Shown piece after piece: positions 47,856 to 57,739 of a DNA stretch of 64,000 bases; within the stretch, counting starts at the first letter, position 1; each line of letters starts with the position of its first letter. This DNA is from Sphagnum compactum (Eukaryota > Bryophyta > Sphagnopsida > Sphagnales). The notes under the pieces were generated by a model, which saw only the letters and a list, made by a program, of their open reading frames with translations, had not been told where the DNA came from and did no database searches. The stretch covers positions 24,976,213-25,040,212 of the forward strand of contig OZ234493.1 of assembly GCA_965153455.1 (NCBI GenBank). The letters run 5' to 3'. The translations under genes were made by a program, and so were the position numbers.

Positions 47856-48503
47856 TAACTGTAGTTTCTCCCCATACAGTTCTCCTTTGCAGAGGTTTTC
47901 TGACTTATTCAACTCATCAGTCATATCCCAGAGGGACTTTGCAGGGGATTTCATTGACATTTCCTGATCTTCTATTGTCATTCTCAATTGGGAATTCCCA
48001 GGGATCATGTCTAAGGATTTTCTAACATTATGCAGAAGGGAATTCAAAGTGATTTCCTTGTCTAGTATCCTCACAGGATATTAATTGTTGACAACACAAG
48101 ACAATTGCGAAGATGCAATTGCATTCTGGAATTTTGGAATCCAGTCCAAATTTTTTATTACAAACTCACAACTAAACAATTGTGATCATGTATGTCAAAT
48201 CTCACATGCATGTCACCAGGTCAAGTACAAAAACCCTAATCCAACATTTCATTTGCTCAGACATCAGGATTAGACCAGAAAAGATTTACAATCAGCTTTA
48301 GCAGTAATGCCGCGGAAATTTCTGAAAAGAAGAAGCCATTACATAAAGCTTGCAATCTGAATTGAGATTGTATATATGTATGAAAACATTGTGTGTCTAC
48401 AACGGAAAGAAGACTGGAAAATTCAATGTTGCTGAAAATGGCTATGAAAAGGGAGGTCTGAACTCACTTGATAGTTCCAATATCTCAATATCAAATATGC
48501 TAT

Positions 48504-49440
48504 TAGAATTGAACACAAAAAGATGGGAGAGTATGGCTAATTTAACTTAAAGCCCAAATCCCTGAGGTGGATTGCTACACCTAAAATGATCAACTAATTC
48601 ACCTTGTCTCCTTGAGTATAATTTGTAGGAACCTTCCTTGGAGGTCTATGGAAAATTGCCTGCATTCATTTTGGTTGACCACAAAAATATTCTAGTTCCT
48701 CGTCAATGGAGCGTTGCTCATGAAGTTGAGTAGAAGGTCTCCTTGTAGCATTGGGGTCCCCCCTTGTTGGATGTGTGGCTACAGCTTGGTCATCCTTTGA
48801 AACTTAATGTGTAATATTAGCACATAATCAAAGATGCTACTAGAATTGAAAAGTAAAAAAAGATGGACTAGAAAGTATGACTACAATGTTAATCATAAAC
48901 CCTAAGATGGATTGTAGCAAATGTGAAGATTAATTGATTTGTCATGACCAAAATTACAACCCAAATCCTAAGGTGGATTGTATACACCTAAAATGAGCAA
49001 TGAATTTACCTTGATGCCTTGGATATAGTTTGCATGAACCTTCCTTGGAATTCTTTGGGCCAGGGTTCCATGAGAAAATTGCCCAAGTTGTTTTGGTTGT
49101 CTACAAAAATATTTTATGTCCGGAACCTCATCAAATTGTTACTCTTGAAGTTGAGTAAAGATTCCCTTGTGGCATGGGGTTCCCCTTTTGTTGGATGTGC
49201 AATAGGAAACTAGTCATTTTTCAAGACATCTAGTGTTAATAGATAATAGAAAACACTAAAATTTTTGAAGAATAGAAAAAGATGGATTAGAAAATGTGGT
49301 TACAACCCTAGTCATAAACCCTAAAGTGGATTGCAACATATGTGTAGATTAACTAATTTGTCATGGGCAAAATCGCAACTTTAAACCCTAAGGTAGATTG
49401 CTACACCTAAAGAGATCAACTAATTTGTTATTTCCAAACA
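48504..49440. repeat. ~340-416-bp tandem repeats, 2.5 copies
   Basis: Copies begin TAGAATTGAA at 48504 and 48841 and a diverged one near 49257. Shared blocks include GATGGATTAGAAA, CCTAAGGTGGATTG, ACACCTAAAATGA, GAACCTTCCTTGGA, CCCCTTGTTGGATGTG. The first copy lacks about 80 bp present in the second; the third is truncated. Confidence 0.75.
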
Positions 49441-49449
49441 TGATCATCA

Positions 49450-50105
49450 TTAAACAATGCCCATCCAAGAATAATGTCATCCCTTCCAATTAAATGACTA
49501 TAAACCAATTTTCAAAGTAAAAGATTGAAAACAACCTAAAACAAAATCTTATGATTCATAAGACCTCACAAAGTTACAACAATTGAAAGGCATGATCAAA
49601 TCTTACCCTGCTACTTGAACACACTAAATTTTTTTTCTTAGTTTGTTTCAATTGTCTTTCAATTCAATGACATATTGCACAATGTCATTCAATTTCCATC
49701 ACAAGTGGACACCTGCATTAATGAAGACCAAAGTGGCAAGCTTTGGTTTTCAGAATGCACAAAAGGCATGTAACTATTCCATGTTTTCGATACAAGCATA
49801 ACAACGATCACAATGTTTCTGTTGAAGATAACTTTTTTTTCTAAATAATCAAATCTATCACCCTAGAAGACCTTAATGTCATAGAATGGCTTGGCCCTAG
49901 CTCATTATGTTGGGTATATCACCCAGCTCATCCTTGTGAGCTAGCTCAGTGCCTCACCCGACATAATGGGGAGGGGCTTCACCATTTCATAGTATGTATT
50001 GTGGCTACTTAGCTTGTTGCACCCAGGGACATGTCAAGCTGGATAGGGTGAGTGCTGTTATCTCGGGTGGTGAGGGGGTTCTACCAGCATGTCTTCAAGA
50101 TTGGT
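49450..50105. other. Gene-poor stretch
   Basis: No recognised gene. Around 49900-50080 the sequence turns GC-richer towards the LTR-like island. Confidence 0.4.
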
Positions 50106-50109
50106 CCTC

Positions 50110-50983
50110 TCTGTTGATTCACATGACAGGAGTGTTGACGCGCTCCTTGGTCCCGGGGTGAACCCACTTGAGGGTTCACCAATGTGAAGTTGCGGAAAGT
50201 TGGAACCGAAGGGCACGTTCCCGACTTCCAACTCTAGAAAGGGGTAGAAGGTCGAGTTGGAAGCCCCGGGATTAGACTAGGAAGAGGGACTAGCTTAGCT
50301 TGTGTGAATCTGCATCCAAAAACCAACCACAAGAGGTTAGTTTAGCATTCGGGACACCCTTGGGTGTTGGGACAAGCCACGAGCACTTGGACACACAAGA
50401 CTCACCACAGCCCGGACTCGGGGGAAGCCACCACCTTCCCCCTTATAGTATTCTCTGTAGCTCGCCACGGAGGCTACATCCAAATGGCACATTTTGTTGA
50501 GACTCCCGAAATGGAGTCCCGAAACTGTCCCGGCGGGACTCCTGGAACTTTGAGCGGCCATAACTCCCGACTCCGGAGTCCAATTGCAATGAGGTCTAAA
50601 CCAAAGTTGTAGCCCTCGTCGAGATCTTTCCAACGCCATGTCGCACTCCCTGAGGCGACGTCGGGAAAGAGTCGATTCCCGACTTTTAGTGGTCGGGAGT
50701 CAAACTGCCAGTTTGACTCCCGGCCCTTCTTTTGCCCATAACTTGGGCTGCAGATGTTCGAATGGCCAATGCGAGGCCATTTTCGATATTTACGTTTCAA
50801 GACCTTTCCAATGACACCAAGAACACCTCAATGCGAGGTGTTTTGGGCCTTGCTGTCGAGCTCTGAACATTCGGGAGTCCCGGAGGACTCCAAATCTCCA
50901 ACTTTTCAAGTGTTGGGCTTCACCCCCACACTTGGACAGAGTGGGGTTGCGACAAGTGTTCTCCACTGTTGATTCACATGACA
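50110..50983. mobile_element. GC-rich island, probable solo LTR
   Basis: TGTTGATTCACATGACA occurs at about 50111 and again at about 50967, bracketing some 840 bp that are far GC-richer than the flanks. The inside has phrases common in plant LTRs, such as GAGCGGCCATAACTCCCGA and TTGTAGCCCTCGTCGAGATC, and a near-perfect hairpin (50694-50722). No polyprotein is present. The exact borders and 5-bp target duplication could not be fixed; the 17-bp flanking repeat is longer than normal for LTR insertion. Confidence 0.5.
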
Positions 50984-50989
50984 AGTCAA

Positions 50990-52900
50990 ACTAGCAATAC
51001 AAAAAGTGGACAACCAAATGGTTGCGTATCGCACATAGGAAAATCACTAAAAAGTTTCTTGACACTGCAAGAGAATGCAAGTTTTTCTAGCACAAAAAGT
51101 AATGTGACTCATGACACATGTGTGAGGTAAACTTTGTGGTTTCATCCATTACAATCTACAATTTTGCAATTTTTATTGTGACATGTATTACAATAAAATG
51201 GCAATTTAACATTAGATAATGGCACATGTGAGATAAATTAATGTCAAATTGTCATTTTAACGTAATATATGCCACATTACACATCACAAATGACACTAAT
51301 CCTTTGTCCATGAAAGCACCCATTGATTCAATTAGGGCATCCCCACACTCATGTGATACATCTACATACCCTATTGGGAAGAACTTTGTACTCAAAAGAG
51401 TGAAAAAACAAGGCATCACAAACACGCTGGCCCTGCCAATAGATAAGATGTTATACATCTACTTACTGTGTCCACACTCTAAACATCGAAAAAATCAGTT
51501 TTTGTGTGATGGAATTGTTTGCTTTAGTGGATGCCCCTTTGAATGGCTTCTTAGGATGGACTCCTTTGTTATGTTTTGCAAGGTTGGTCATGTGAGCACT
51601 CATTGCATTTATTTTGCCACTTTGAAGGACCATTTCATCCTTTACTTAGTTTTAGCAACAAATAAAAAATAAGAGTAAAATCCTGTAGGAAGTGTGGCAA
51701 AAAATTTAAAAGGGCTCAAGGGATTTTTTGCATAACATGCCACTAGACTACTTGACAAATCCAAATCTTGAGATAAGTAATACAACTATCACGGCAACAT
51801 ACAAGGGCTACATAAAACTTAATTATAAGTGTCATTTTATGTAAGCATTAAAGATCCACCTTAGGCTCACCTTAGTTGATCAAATCTCATTAATTCCTAA
51901 GTTTTATAGGCATGAAATTTATAAAAGATAAAGAGAGTTTCAAGATACATGAAATCTAAGACAAACTAAACTATGATAAAAACAAGCTTAAACTTAAATA
52001 CAAATATAAAACTTGAAAATCAAAGACAAGAACCTAAAAATGTGCATAACAAACATTCATTCATTATAGGTGAAAAGTGGACAATGACAAATAAATTTCA
52101 TCTATGTGAATGAATCCATTCAATGAAAAATATTTATTGTGGATGTAAAAAAATGTTCATACATGAAAATCATTTTTGATGATGCTAGCATTTGTGACAC
52201 TAAGAGCCTAAGCCCATTTTACAACCATTTTACCTAAATTTGAGCTTTAGTTAAAATTTTGATCTAATCTATTCAACTATGAATTGAATTAGAAATCAAC
52301 CATTAAATTCAAAGTTTTCAAACCCATAGTCTTTTGATAAAAATTCCAACACCAAATTAAGCAAAGGATCTTAGGATAACAAAGAAAGATTGAGTTCATA
52401 CAAGTTTTCGCAAGTGATACCATGATTGGATTTGAAACTTCATTTGGATTTTTTTCTTTTTTTTGACATGGATTAATGCTCGCATTCTAGTATGGCATTG
52501 ACAATGGCTAAGTTAGCTACTCACCAAAACAAACCTTGCCCATGATTGATTTAAAATAAGGGGGTAAATCACCCATGGTGGACACTTCTCGGCTGTGTGG
52601 GCACTAAGCATGGAATCAGGCTTAATGCTGTAACAACAACACAAGTGCGCAACAAGAAATCGTTTCCTCATTCTTGTTTGTATAATGAACTCTTTAATTG
52701 TGTTCAGAATGAAAGGTTATTTTATGGGAGACTTATGTACCTTTTGAATGGAAGGACTCAAGTTCCAATCTGATGGTGGTTATTATCTTTTATATGTGTG
52801 CATTTTTCTATAATTATTTCTTCAAATAATGCTAACTTGTTTAGAATGAACTCTTGAAAAGTGCCATAGTGGATGAAAATGGAACTATTAAGAAAAGTTG
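50990..52900. other. Gene-poor stretch
   Basis: The 143-codon open frame at 51241-51672 has cysteine/histidine residues but no recognisable domain, and starts within AT-rich sequence. No other candidate. Confidence 0.4.
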
Positions 52901-52901
52901 T

Positions 52902-53102
52902 AAAAGTTGGACAATGGATGAAACTAGATAAGTTGAGAACCCAGTAATTGGACAATGGGATTTTGGCCGATTCCTTTAAAAAAGTTGGATCAATTTACAT
53001 TAGATGCTTTCAATAAGAAATTTCCTACATGTTTATTCTCAAATGCTTGATATTGGAAATGGGGCCAATTTCTTACGATTCTTATCCATTGTCCAACTTT
53101 TT
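52902..53102. mobile_element. Possible short MITE
   Basis: AAAAGTTGGACAATGGATGA at 52902 is matched in inverse orientation by TTATCCATTGTCCAACTTTT at 53083-53102. A third partial copy (TTGGACAATGGG) lies at about 52947. No target duplication seen. Confidence 0.4.
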
Positions 53103-53741
53103 CCAATGTCTTCCACCAACCAACTTCCCTTGATGCTTCCGCAAGGGACCGTGGGGGTCAAGTTCATTTGGGTGGAAGCATGATAAACTAGACAAGTCAT
53201 ATTATCCTTGTCTCAGTGGAACATAAAATAATCACAAAATGTGTCATAAAATTGTCACACACACAAATTGTTTCAGTTGGAGGATTGAAATGAGTATAGC
53301 TAATTCTAGTAAAAATAGGGTTTGATAAATAATTAACTAGGTGAATATGAACTGCAAACTGCAAGTAAATTGAAATCCTAACTTTTAGGATGTTCATGCT
53401 TTCATGAAATAGGTTTTAAGTAGGTTAAAAACAAGTGCTAGATCAAATCTCTAAAGAATGAAACATGAAACCTTCAAGTGTACATTAAACTTCATAAATA
53501 GATGTATTTCTCAAATGTTCTATTTTACTTTTGTCATGGAAGTAAGTTATAAGTTATGACATGGATAAAATAGATGTTTCCAATCATGCTTTTTATGCTT
53601 TGATGTAGTAGTTGTTCTTCAAACTTGGTGTGTTTTTGTACTTTTATCATGCTCAATAAAGGGCTCAGAAGGTTTGATATTATTATAAAAAAGGACCTCC
53701 TTTTTTGCTTCACATATGGATGTCATCAGGGGATTTATTTT

Positions 53742-53882
53742 TTCAATTTTGTGATATAGCTGAATTGGTGATCATCCATAAGATGGTTTAGCCAGATTTG
53801 GCTACATACTTCACTTATCATAAAAATCTGGCAATTTGAAAAAGAAATTCTTTGAAATCTGGCAAATTTGGGCCATTTTTTT
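53742..53882 (+). repeat. Dispersed repeat, copy D
   Basis: TTCAATTTTGTGATATAGCT, GGTGATCATCCATA, GGTTTAGCCAGATTTGGCTA and CTGGCAAATTTGGGCCAT; the longest match to the reverse complement of copy A. Confidence 0.6.
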
Positions 53883-53889
53883 CCATGGA

Positions 53890-55095
53890 AAATCCTTTAG
53901 ACAACTCGAAATCATATTTTTCAAATCAAAATTTGGTGAAATTTTGCCCCAAAAAAACCCTGGATCATGTCATGTGATTATATTACAATAGGTTCACCTT
54001 TGTTTTTGTTTATTTTACCATGTTTTCACCTAGTAAGATTTTCATGCATTGTGCAATTTCTCTAGCTAACTTACCCCCCTCCCATGGAAGTGTGTCCAAT
54101 TTCTCCAAATGTTTTCCCCCAAGATGCGAGGTCATGTTCCTTGGATGTTTTCCTTGGGAGCAAATGAAGTGAAGCTCCCTCAAAATTCGATCAATTGTAA
54201 AATTCCATTATTTTCCTTCCTTGAATTTTCATGAATCACACATATTCTTCAAATGCCTTCCGTAACAAAAAAATGTGACCAAGTTCCCCAAAATTTCATC
54301 CCAAAATTTCAAAGCAATTGATGCAAGCAAAGAGTTAGTGAAGATAAATAAAGTGATCTCCATGAAGTTAAATTATTAAAAAAAACTTGCATTTGTCATT
54401 GTTGGCGACATTTTAGCTTCTTATTGGGTACCAAGCCAATCTATAATTAGAGTCATATTGGCCTTTGACATCATCTTTTTAGAGGAAAAAGCATGGGAAG
54501 CAAACAAGGAAGGGGTGCTCAAAGTTCAGTAACTAGATACCCAACAAAAATTGGTACTTTGTTTTTTCTTTTTTTGGCAAAATTTTTGTCACCAATTTTT
54601 TTCTGAAGAATGAATGGGATAGATAGATGATTGTTTTTGGGGGTTTCCCAATTGCCAAATTTAGGAATTTTTCAATTAAAAGTCGCCAGATACTTATTAA
54701 GATAGGTATCCGGTTTCGGTAGGTAACAAAAAATATAGAAGGATACTTAAATGTTTTTTTTTATTTTTCATATACACTCAGTGATTTTGTTTTTCAAATT
54801 TCAGATGTTGTTGCATCATTGGCTACCATCCCATCCCAAGAGAAATTCAACCATTAAAATGGCAACAAGATTTTAAAACCTTTCCAAACTTACCCCCTAA
54901 AAAGTTTATGTTAAAAATATTTTAAAATTTTATTGAAAAAAATATTTTAAAAATGTATTGAAAAAAAAAAAAAAAAAAAACTAGTTTAAAAACTGCTACC
55001 AAAGTAAAAGCAGAGTCCAAATTGTGGCGAAAAGTTTTTTTTTTAAAATTATTTTCTTGAAATTTGGCAATTTGCCAACAGTGTGTATATTCTAT
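53890..55095. other. Gene-poor stretch
   Basis: No gene. A segment around 54680-54800 (GCCAGATACTTATTAAG, TCGGTAGGTAACAAAAAATA) resembles part of dispersed-repeat copy E. Confidence 0.4.
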
Positions 55096-55098
55096 ATT

Positions 55099-55190
55099 TC
55101 CACCTCCTCCAGTGACCAGGATTTACTCAACAACGTACGGTGACACATGTGCCACGTCTCCACCTCCTGCACCCCAGGATTTGCTGGAAT
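55099..55190. repeat. ~60-bp direct repeat at distal edge of heat-shock promoter
   Basis: TCCACCTCCTCC...CCAGGATTTAC at 55099 recurs as TCCACCTCCTGC...CCAGGATTTGC at about 55159. Between them lies an ACGT core (GCCACGTCTC). Confidence 0.6.
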
Positions 55191-55230
55191 AATTAGGATC
55201 ACACATTTTGCTACAGGCAGCAGCCGATTC

Positions 55231-55243
55231 TTCTAGAACATTC
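55231..55243 (+). promoter_or_regulatory. Perfect heat-shock element 1
   Basis: TTCTAGAACATTC fits TTCnnGAAnnTTC, the trimer site of heat-shock transcription factors. About 2.2 kb upstream of the small-protein ATG at 57453. Confidence 0.6.
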
Positions 55244-55343
55244 CAGGGGGTTCTCTTTACTTGGAAGTTTTGCAAATGGACCGTTGCTGCGGATGTAATT
55301 TCGTTGGCACCATCACGACGAGACCATCCGTCAGCTGCAACTG

Positions 55344-55356
55344 TTCCAGAACCTTC
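55344..55356 (+). promoter_or_regulatory. Perfect heat-shock element 2
   Basis: TTCCAGAACCTTC fits TTCnnGAAnnTTC and is followed by TGGGAA, a near fourth unit. Confidence 0.6.
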
Positions 55357-55723
55357 TGGGAAATAATTTCAAAAAATAAAAAATAAAAAATTCCAATAAT
55401 TTTTTAATGTAATTTTTTAATAAAAATATATTAATATTTTGACCTTATGTCAATTGATTGTCACTGGTATTGAGAAGCAGTGCAAAGCCCAAGTTGTTTT
55501 TTCAATTTTTATTTTTATTTTTCAATTCTCAAGTTCCCTATTTATTGCCTCTCCATGTAACTTTAAGGAAGGGAATTAAAGACTCCGAAAATCATGGGTA
55601 TATACTATATAACCTAGTTTTTTTATTTGGTCCCACATCTTGAGGAACGTTCACCAGGTGTTACTCTGTAAATGGGGTTTGTCTTTCCCCCCTCCGCACT
55701 TGGGGTTCATTCACTCCAGGTGT

Positions 55724-56056
55724 TAGAGCATTTCCACTGGTGGTGCTCAGTATGTCACTCTGGATAATAAAATGAAATGTCTAAGTTTAGCCGTTTTTTT
55801 GAGTATGTCACTCTGGATAGTAAAGTTAAATGTCTAAGTTTAGCCGTTTTTTTTCAGTATGTCACTCTGGATAATAAAGTTAAATGTCTAAGTTTAGCCG
55901 TTTTTTAGTATGTCACTCTGGATAATAAAGTTAAATGTCTAAGTTTAGCCCTTTTTCAGTATGTCACTCTGGATAATGAAGTTAAATGTCTAAGTTTAGC
56001 CCTTTTTTTTTGGCAACTCCACCAATAAAACTGTAACTGGAAGTGCATATATGTGG
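55724..56056. mobile_element. MITE-like insertion with internal tandem repeat
   Basis: GAGCATTTCCACTGG at the left and the imperfect reverse complement of CCAATAAAACTGTAACTGGAAGTGC at the right suggest degenerate inverted ends of the GAGCAT..CCA type common in plant hAT-derived MITEs. Its interior is the 51-54-bp tandem array at 55750-56011. It sits between copies of the heat-shock-element repeat unit. Confidence 0.4.
55750..56011. repeat. 51-54-bp tandem repeat, 5 copies
   Basis: GTATGTCACTCTGGATAATA starts at 55750, 55803, 55857, 55908 and 55959 (second and fifth copies with one change in this phrase). Each continues AAGTTAAATGTCTAAGTTTA and ends GCCGTTTTTT. Very low divergence outside the T run indicates recent amplification. 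Confidence 0.9.
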
Positions 56057-56203
56057 GACTACCAGTAGCGCTTTCCTTTTGGGATGAGATTTACACTTTT
56101 TTTTTCCTTACCTAAAAAAAAATTGATTTCAACATATACAAAGGATTTCTGTGGCAAAAAATGCCTAAATCACCAGCAGATTTTATTTTTCTTAATTAAA
56201 AAA

Positions 56204-56354
56204 TAGCCAGATATTTACAACAAATTTCAGTAGATAGCCAAAATATACAAGGATTATTGAGAAAAACATTACTTTCATATATGGTCTATAACTAAATTTG
56301 GTTAAAACTTGTTCTTATTGATGGCCAATTTCGGCTATATCACAAAATTGGAAA
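56204..56354 (-). repeat. Dispersed repeat, copy E
   Basis: AAATAGCCAGATATTTACAA, GATAGCCAAAATATACAAGG, then TGATGGCCAATTTCGGCTAT and CACAAAATTGG; same orientation as copy A. Confidence 0.5.
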
Positions 56355-56579
56355 AATGGTGAGTTTTTGGGTGGTTGTTTGCAAAAAAAATTCGGAAAAA
56401 AAATTGGGAATTTTATTTGTGTCTAAATTAAAAAATAATTGCTAAAATTTTTGGAAAAACTCGCCAGAAGTTGCAAAACAAAATATATATATTTTTAAAA
56501 AGGATAACCCCAGCATAAATGAATAAATTTTAATTTGAAAATATATATATACTGTGGTTTCTGTGACATGTTGTAGTTC

Positions 56580-56707
56580 TCATTTGCTCCCACATTTGAA
56601 GGAATGTTGACTACGTGTGTACACACTGTGATGTGGTTTTCGTTCGCTCCTACATTTTCAGGAATGTTCACCAGTTGTGACTTACTTGTACTGTGTGAAT
56701 AGGGGTT
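56580..56707 (+). promoter_or_regulatory. Heat-shock-element repeat units (two of four)
   Basis: Two tandem units, GCTCCCACATTTGAAGGAAT (from 56586) and GCTCCTACATTTTCAGGAAT (from 56646), each followed by GTT(C/G)AC. The second contains the perfect element TTCAGGAATGTTC at 56657-56669; the first is a degenerate version. Related units at 55629-55680 (TTGAGGAACGTTC, one mismatch) and about 55702-55725 lie on the other side of the MITE-like insertion. Confidence 0.6.
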
Positions 56708-56763
56708 CCTATTTTCTGGCAATTAATGCGTAGTTGACTGTTTCGAACAGTTTTCCGTCGCCA

Positions 56764-56776
56764 GAATGTTCCTGAA
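56764..56776 (+). promoter_or_regulatory. Perfect proximal heat-shock element
   Basis: GAATGTTCCTGAA fits GAAnnTTCnnGAA. It lies about 150 bp upstream of the TATA-like sequence at 56922, the usual distance for a working plant heat-shock promoter. Confidence 0.65.
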
Positions 56777-56808
56777 CAGAAGGCCAAGTCCCGCGTTCCC
56801 TATACCTC

Positions 56809-56848
56809 GCCGGGCGAGCGCGTGACGCCGGGCGAGCGCGTGACGTCC
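56809..56848 (+). promoter_or_regulatory. 18-bp GC-rich direct repeat ending in TGACGTC
   Basis: GCCGGGCGAGCGCGTGAC occurs twice without a gap (56809-56826, 56827-56844). The second runs into GTCCTG, forming TGACGTC, a bZIP (TGA/CRE-type) binding core. Confidence 0.6.
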
Positions 56849-56920
56849 TGTCCTGTTGCGCGCTGTAGTCCCGTCCGTTCGCTGCACTCCCCTCTCGGCT
56901 TTCTCTTCTGGGCTGTGGCC

Positions 56921-56930
56921 GCATATATTC
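56921..56930 (+). promoter_or_regulatory. Candidate TATA box
   Basis: GCATATATTC followed by a pyrimidine-rich CACTCGTCTTCTCTCG stretch suitable for initiation near 56950-56960. Positioned between the proximal heat-shock element and the 57453 gene. Confidence 0.45.
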
Positions 56931-57452
56931 ACGCACTCGTCTTCTCTCGTTCCGCATTCTTCCCTTCTTCTATACCCATTTTCTCCTTGTCGATCATTTT
57001 TTGTGTGTAGTGCTCTTGCAATCTTTCGATCAGTAACGTACAAGTAGCTCTTAGTTCTTTGTTGCTAGAATTGGGTTTCACAGCAATCGCCAGTCTTCGT
57101 AGTACTTGGACTCTGCGCATCCAGAGCTTGTATAGCTTTTGAAGAGGAACTTTCACATTATATCTTCCTTTGTGTCGTGAATCACACTTGACAAGTTCGT
57201 TCTGATTGAAGGAGCCTGCACGAAAAACTAGTTGGAAGTCAGATTGCAGCTCGTGTGGATTGGACGTCCTGATATTCTGTGTGGGCAACTTTGTTTTTAC
57301 ATTGAACGGTTTTTGTGCTGCACAGAAGAGGAAACCCGCACTGGTTTCTAGCGCTGCAATAATCGCAAAAAAGGAGTGCGTTGTGGTGCACAAGTTTGAA
57401 TATACGAATCTGCAGCAAGGGAAGCAGCTAGAGCTCAGCGTCTTCATAAAAC

Positions 57453-57737
57453 ATGACAACGATCTATGGAGCTTATGACAAGACTTCAGAGACATACGGG
57501 TTAGGTTGGGCTGACCAATGGGACTACAAGTTCAATGACAAGTACGGCACTGAGGAGGATTCACAAGCCACAGCAAGTACAGGCAACAACCAGAAACTGG
57601 CGAAGGTGAAGGCGGTGGCCAGTACAGGAATGGACAAGACCAAGAGCGTGGTGACATCCGGTGCACAGAAACTAAAGAGTGGCACCTCTACTGGCTTCAA
57701 GTGGATCAAGGAGAAGGTCCAAAAAAAACCTCACTAA
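57453..57737 (+). CDS. Small plant-specific protein, probable heat-shock-regulated gene
   Basis: 94 aa, start context AAACATGAC. N-terminal GLGWADQWDYKF (residues 16-27) and C-terminal SGTSTGFKWIKEK (76-88) resemble a family of short, functionally unknown land-plant proteins ending in a GTS-x-GF-x-WIK motif; this is from memory, not a search. The middle holds two related segments, AKVKAVASTGMDKTKSV and GAQKLKSGTSTG. The protein is lysine/threonine-rich, without signal peptide or membrane span, and probably soluble. Its leader would be about 500 nt if the TATA at 56922 is used, and contains an open frame (57206-57478) overlapping the start in another frame, or an unresolved intron. Upstream heat-shock elements suggest stress induction. 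An AATAAA lies at 58161-58166. Single-exon structure assumed. Confidence 0.65.
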   Translation: MTTIYGAYDKTSETYGLGWADQWDYKFNDKYGTEEDSQATASTGNNQKLAKVKAVASTGMDKTKSVVTSGAQKLKSGTSTGFKWIKEKVQKKPH

Positions 57738-57739
57738 AA

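Noticed and set aside
51241-51672. 143-codon frame with Cys/His residues
   Set aside because: Spacing does not form a known zinc finger; no splice partners or promoter seen.
56929-57495. 188-codon open frame on the minus strand over the small gene and its leader
   Set aside because: No recognised domain, and it runs antisense to a promoter with TATA, heat-shock elements and a supported plus-strand gene.
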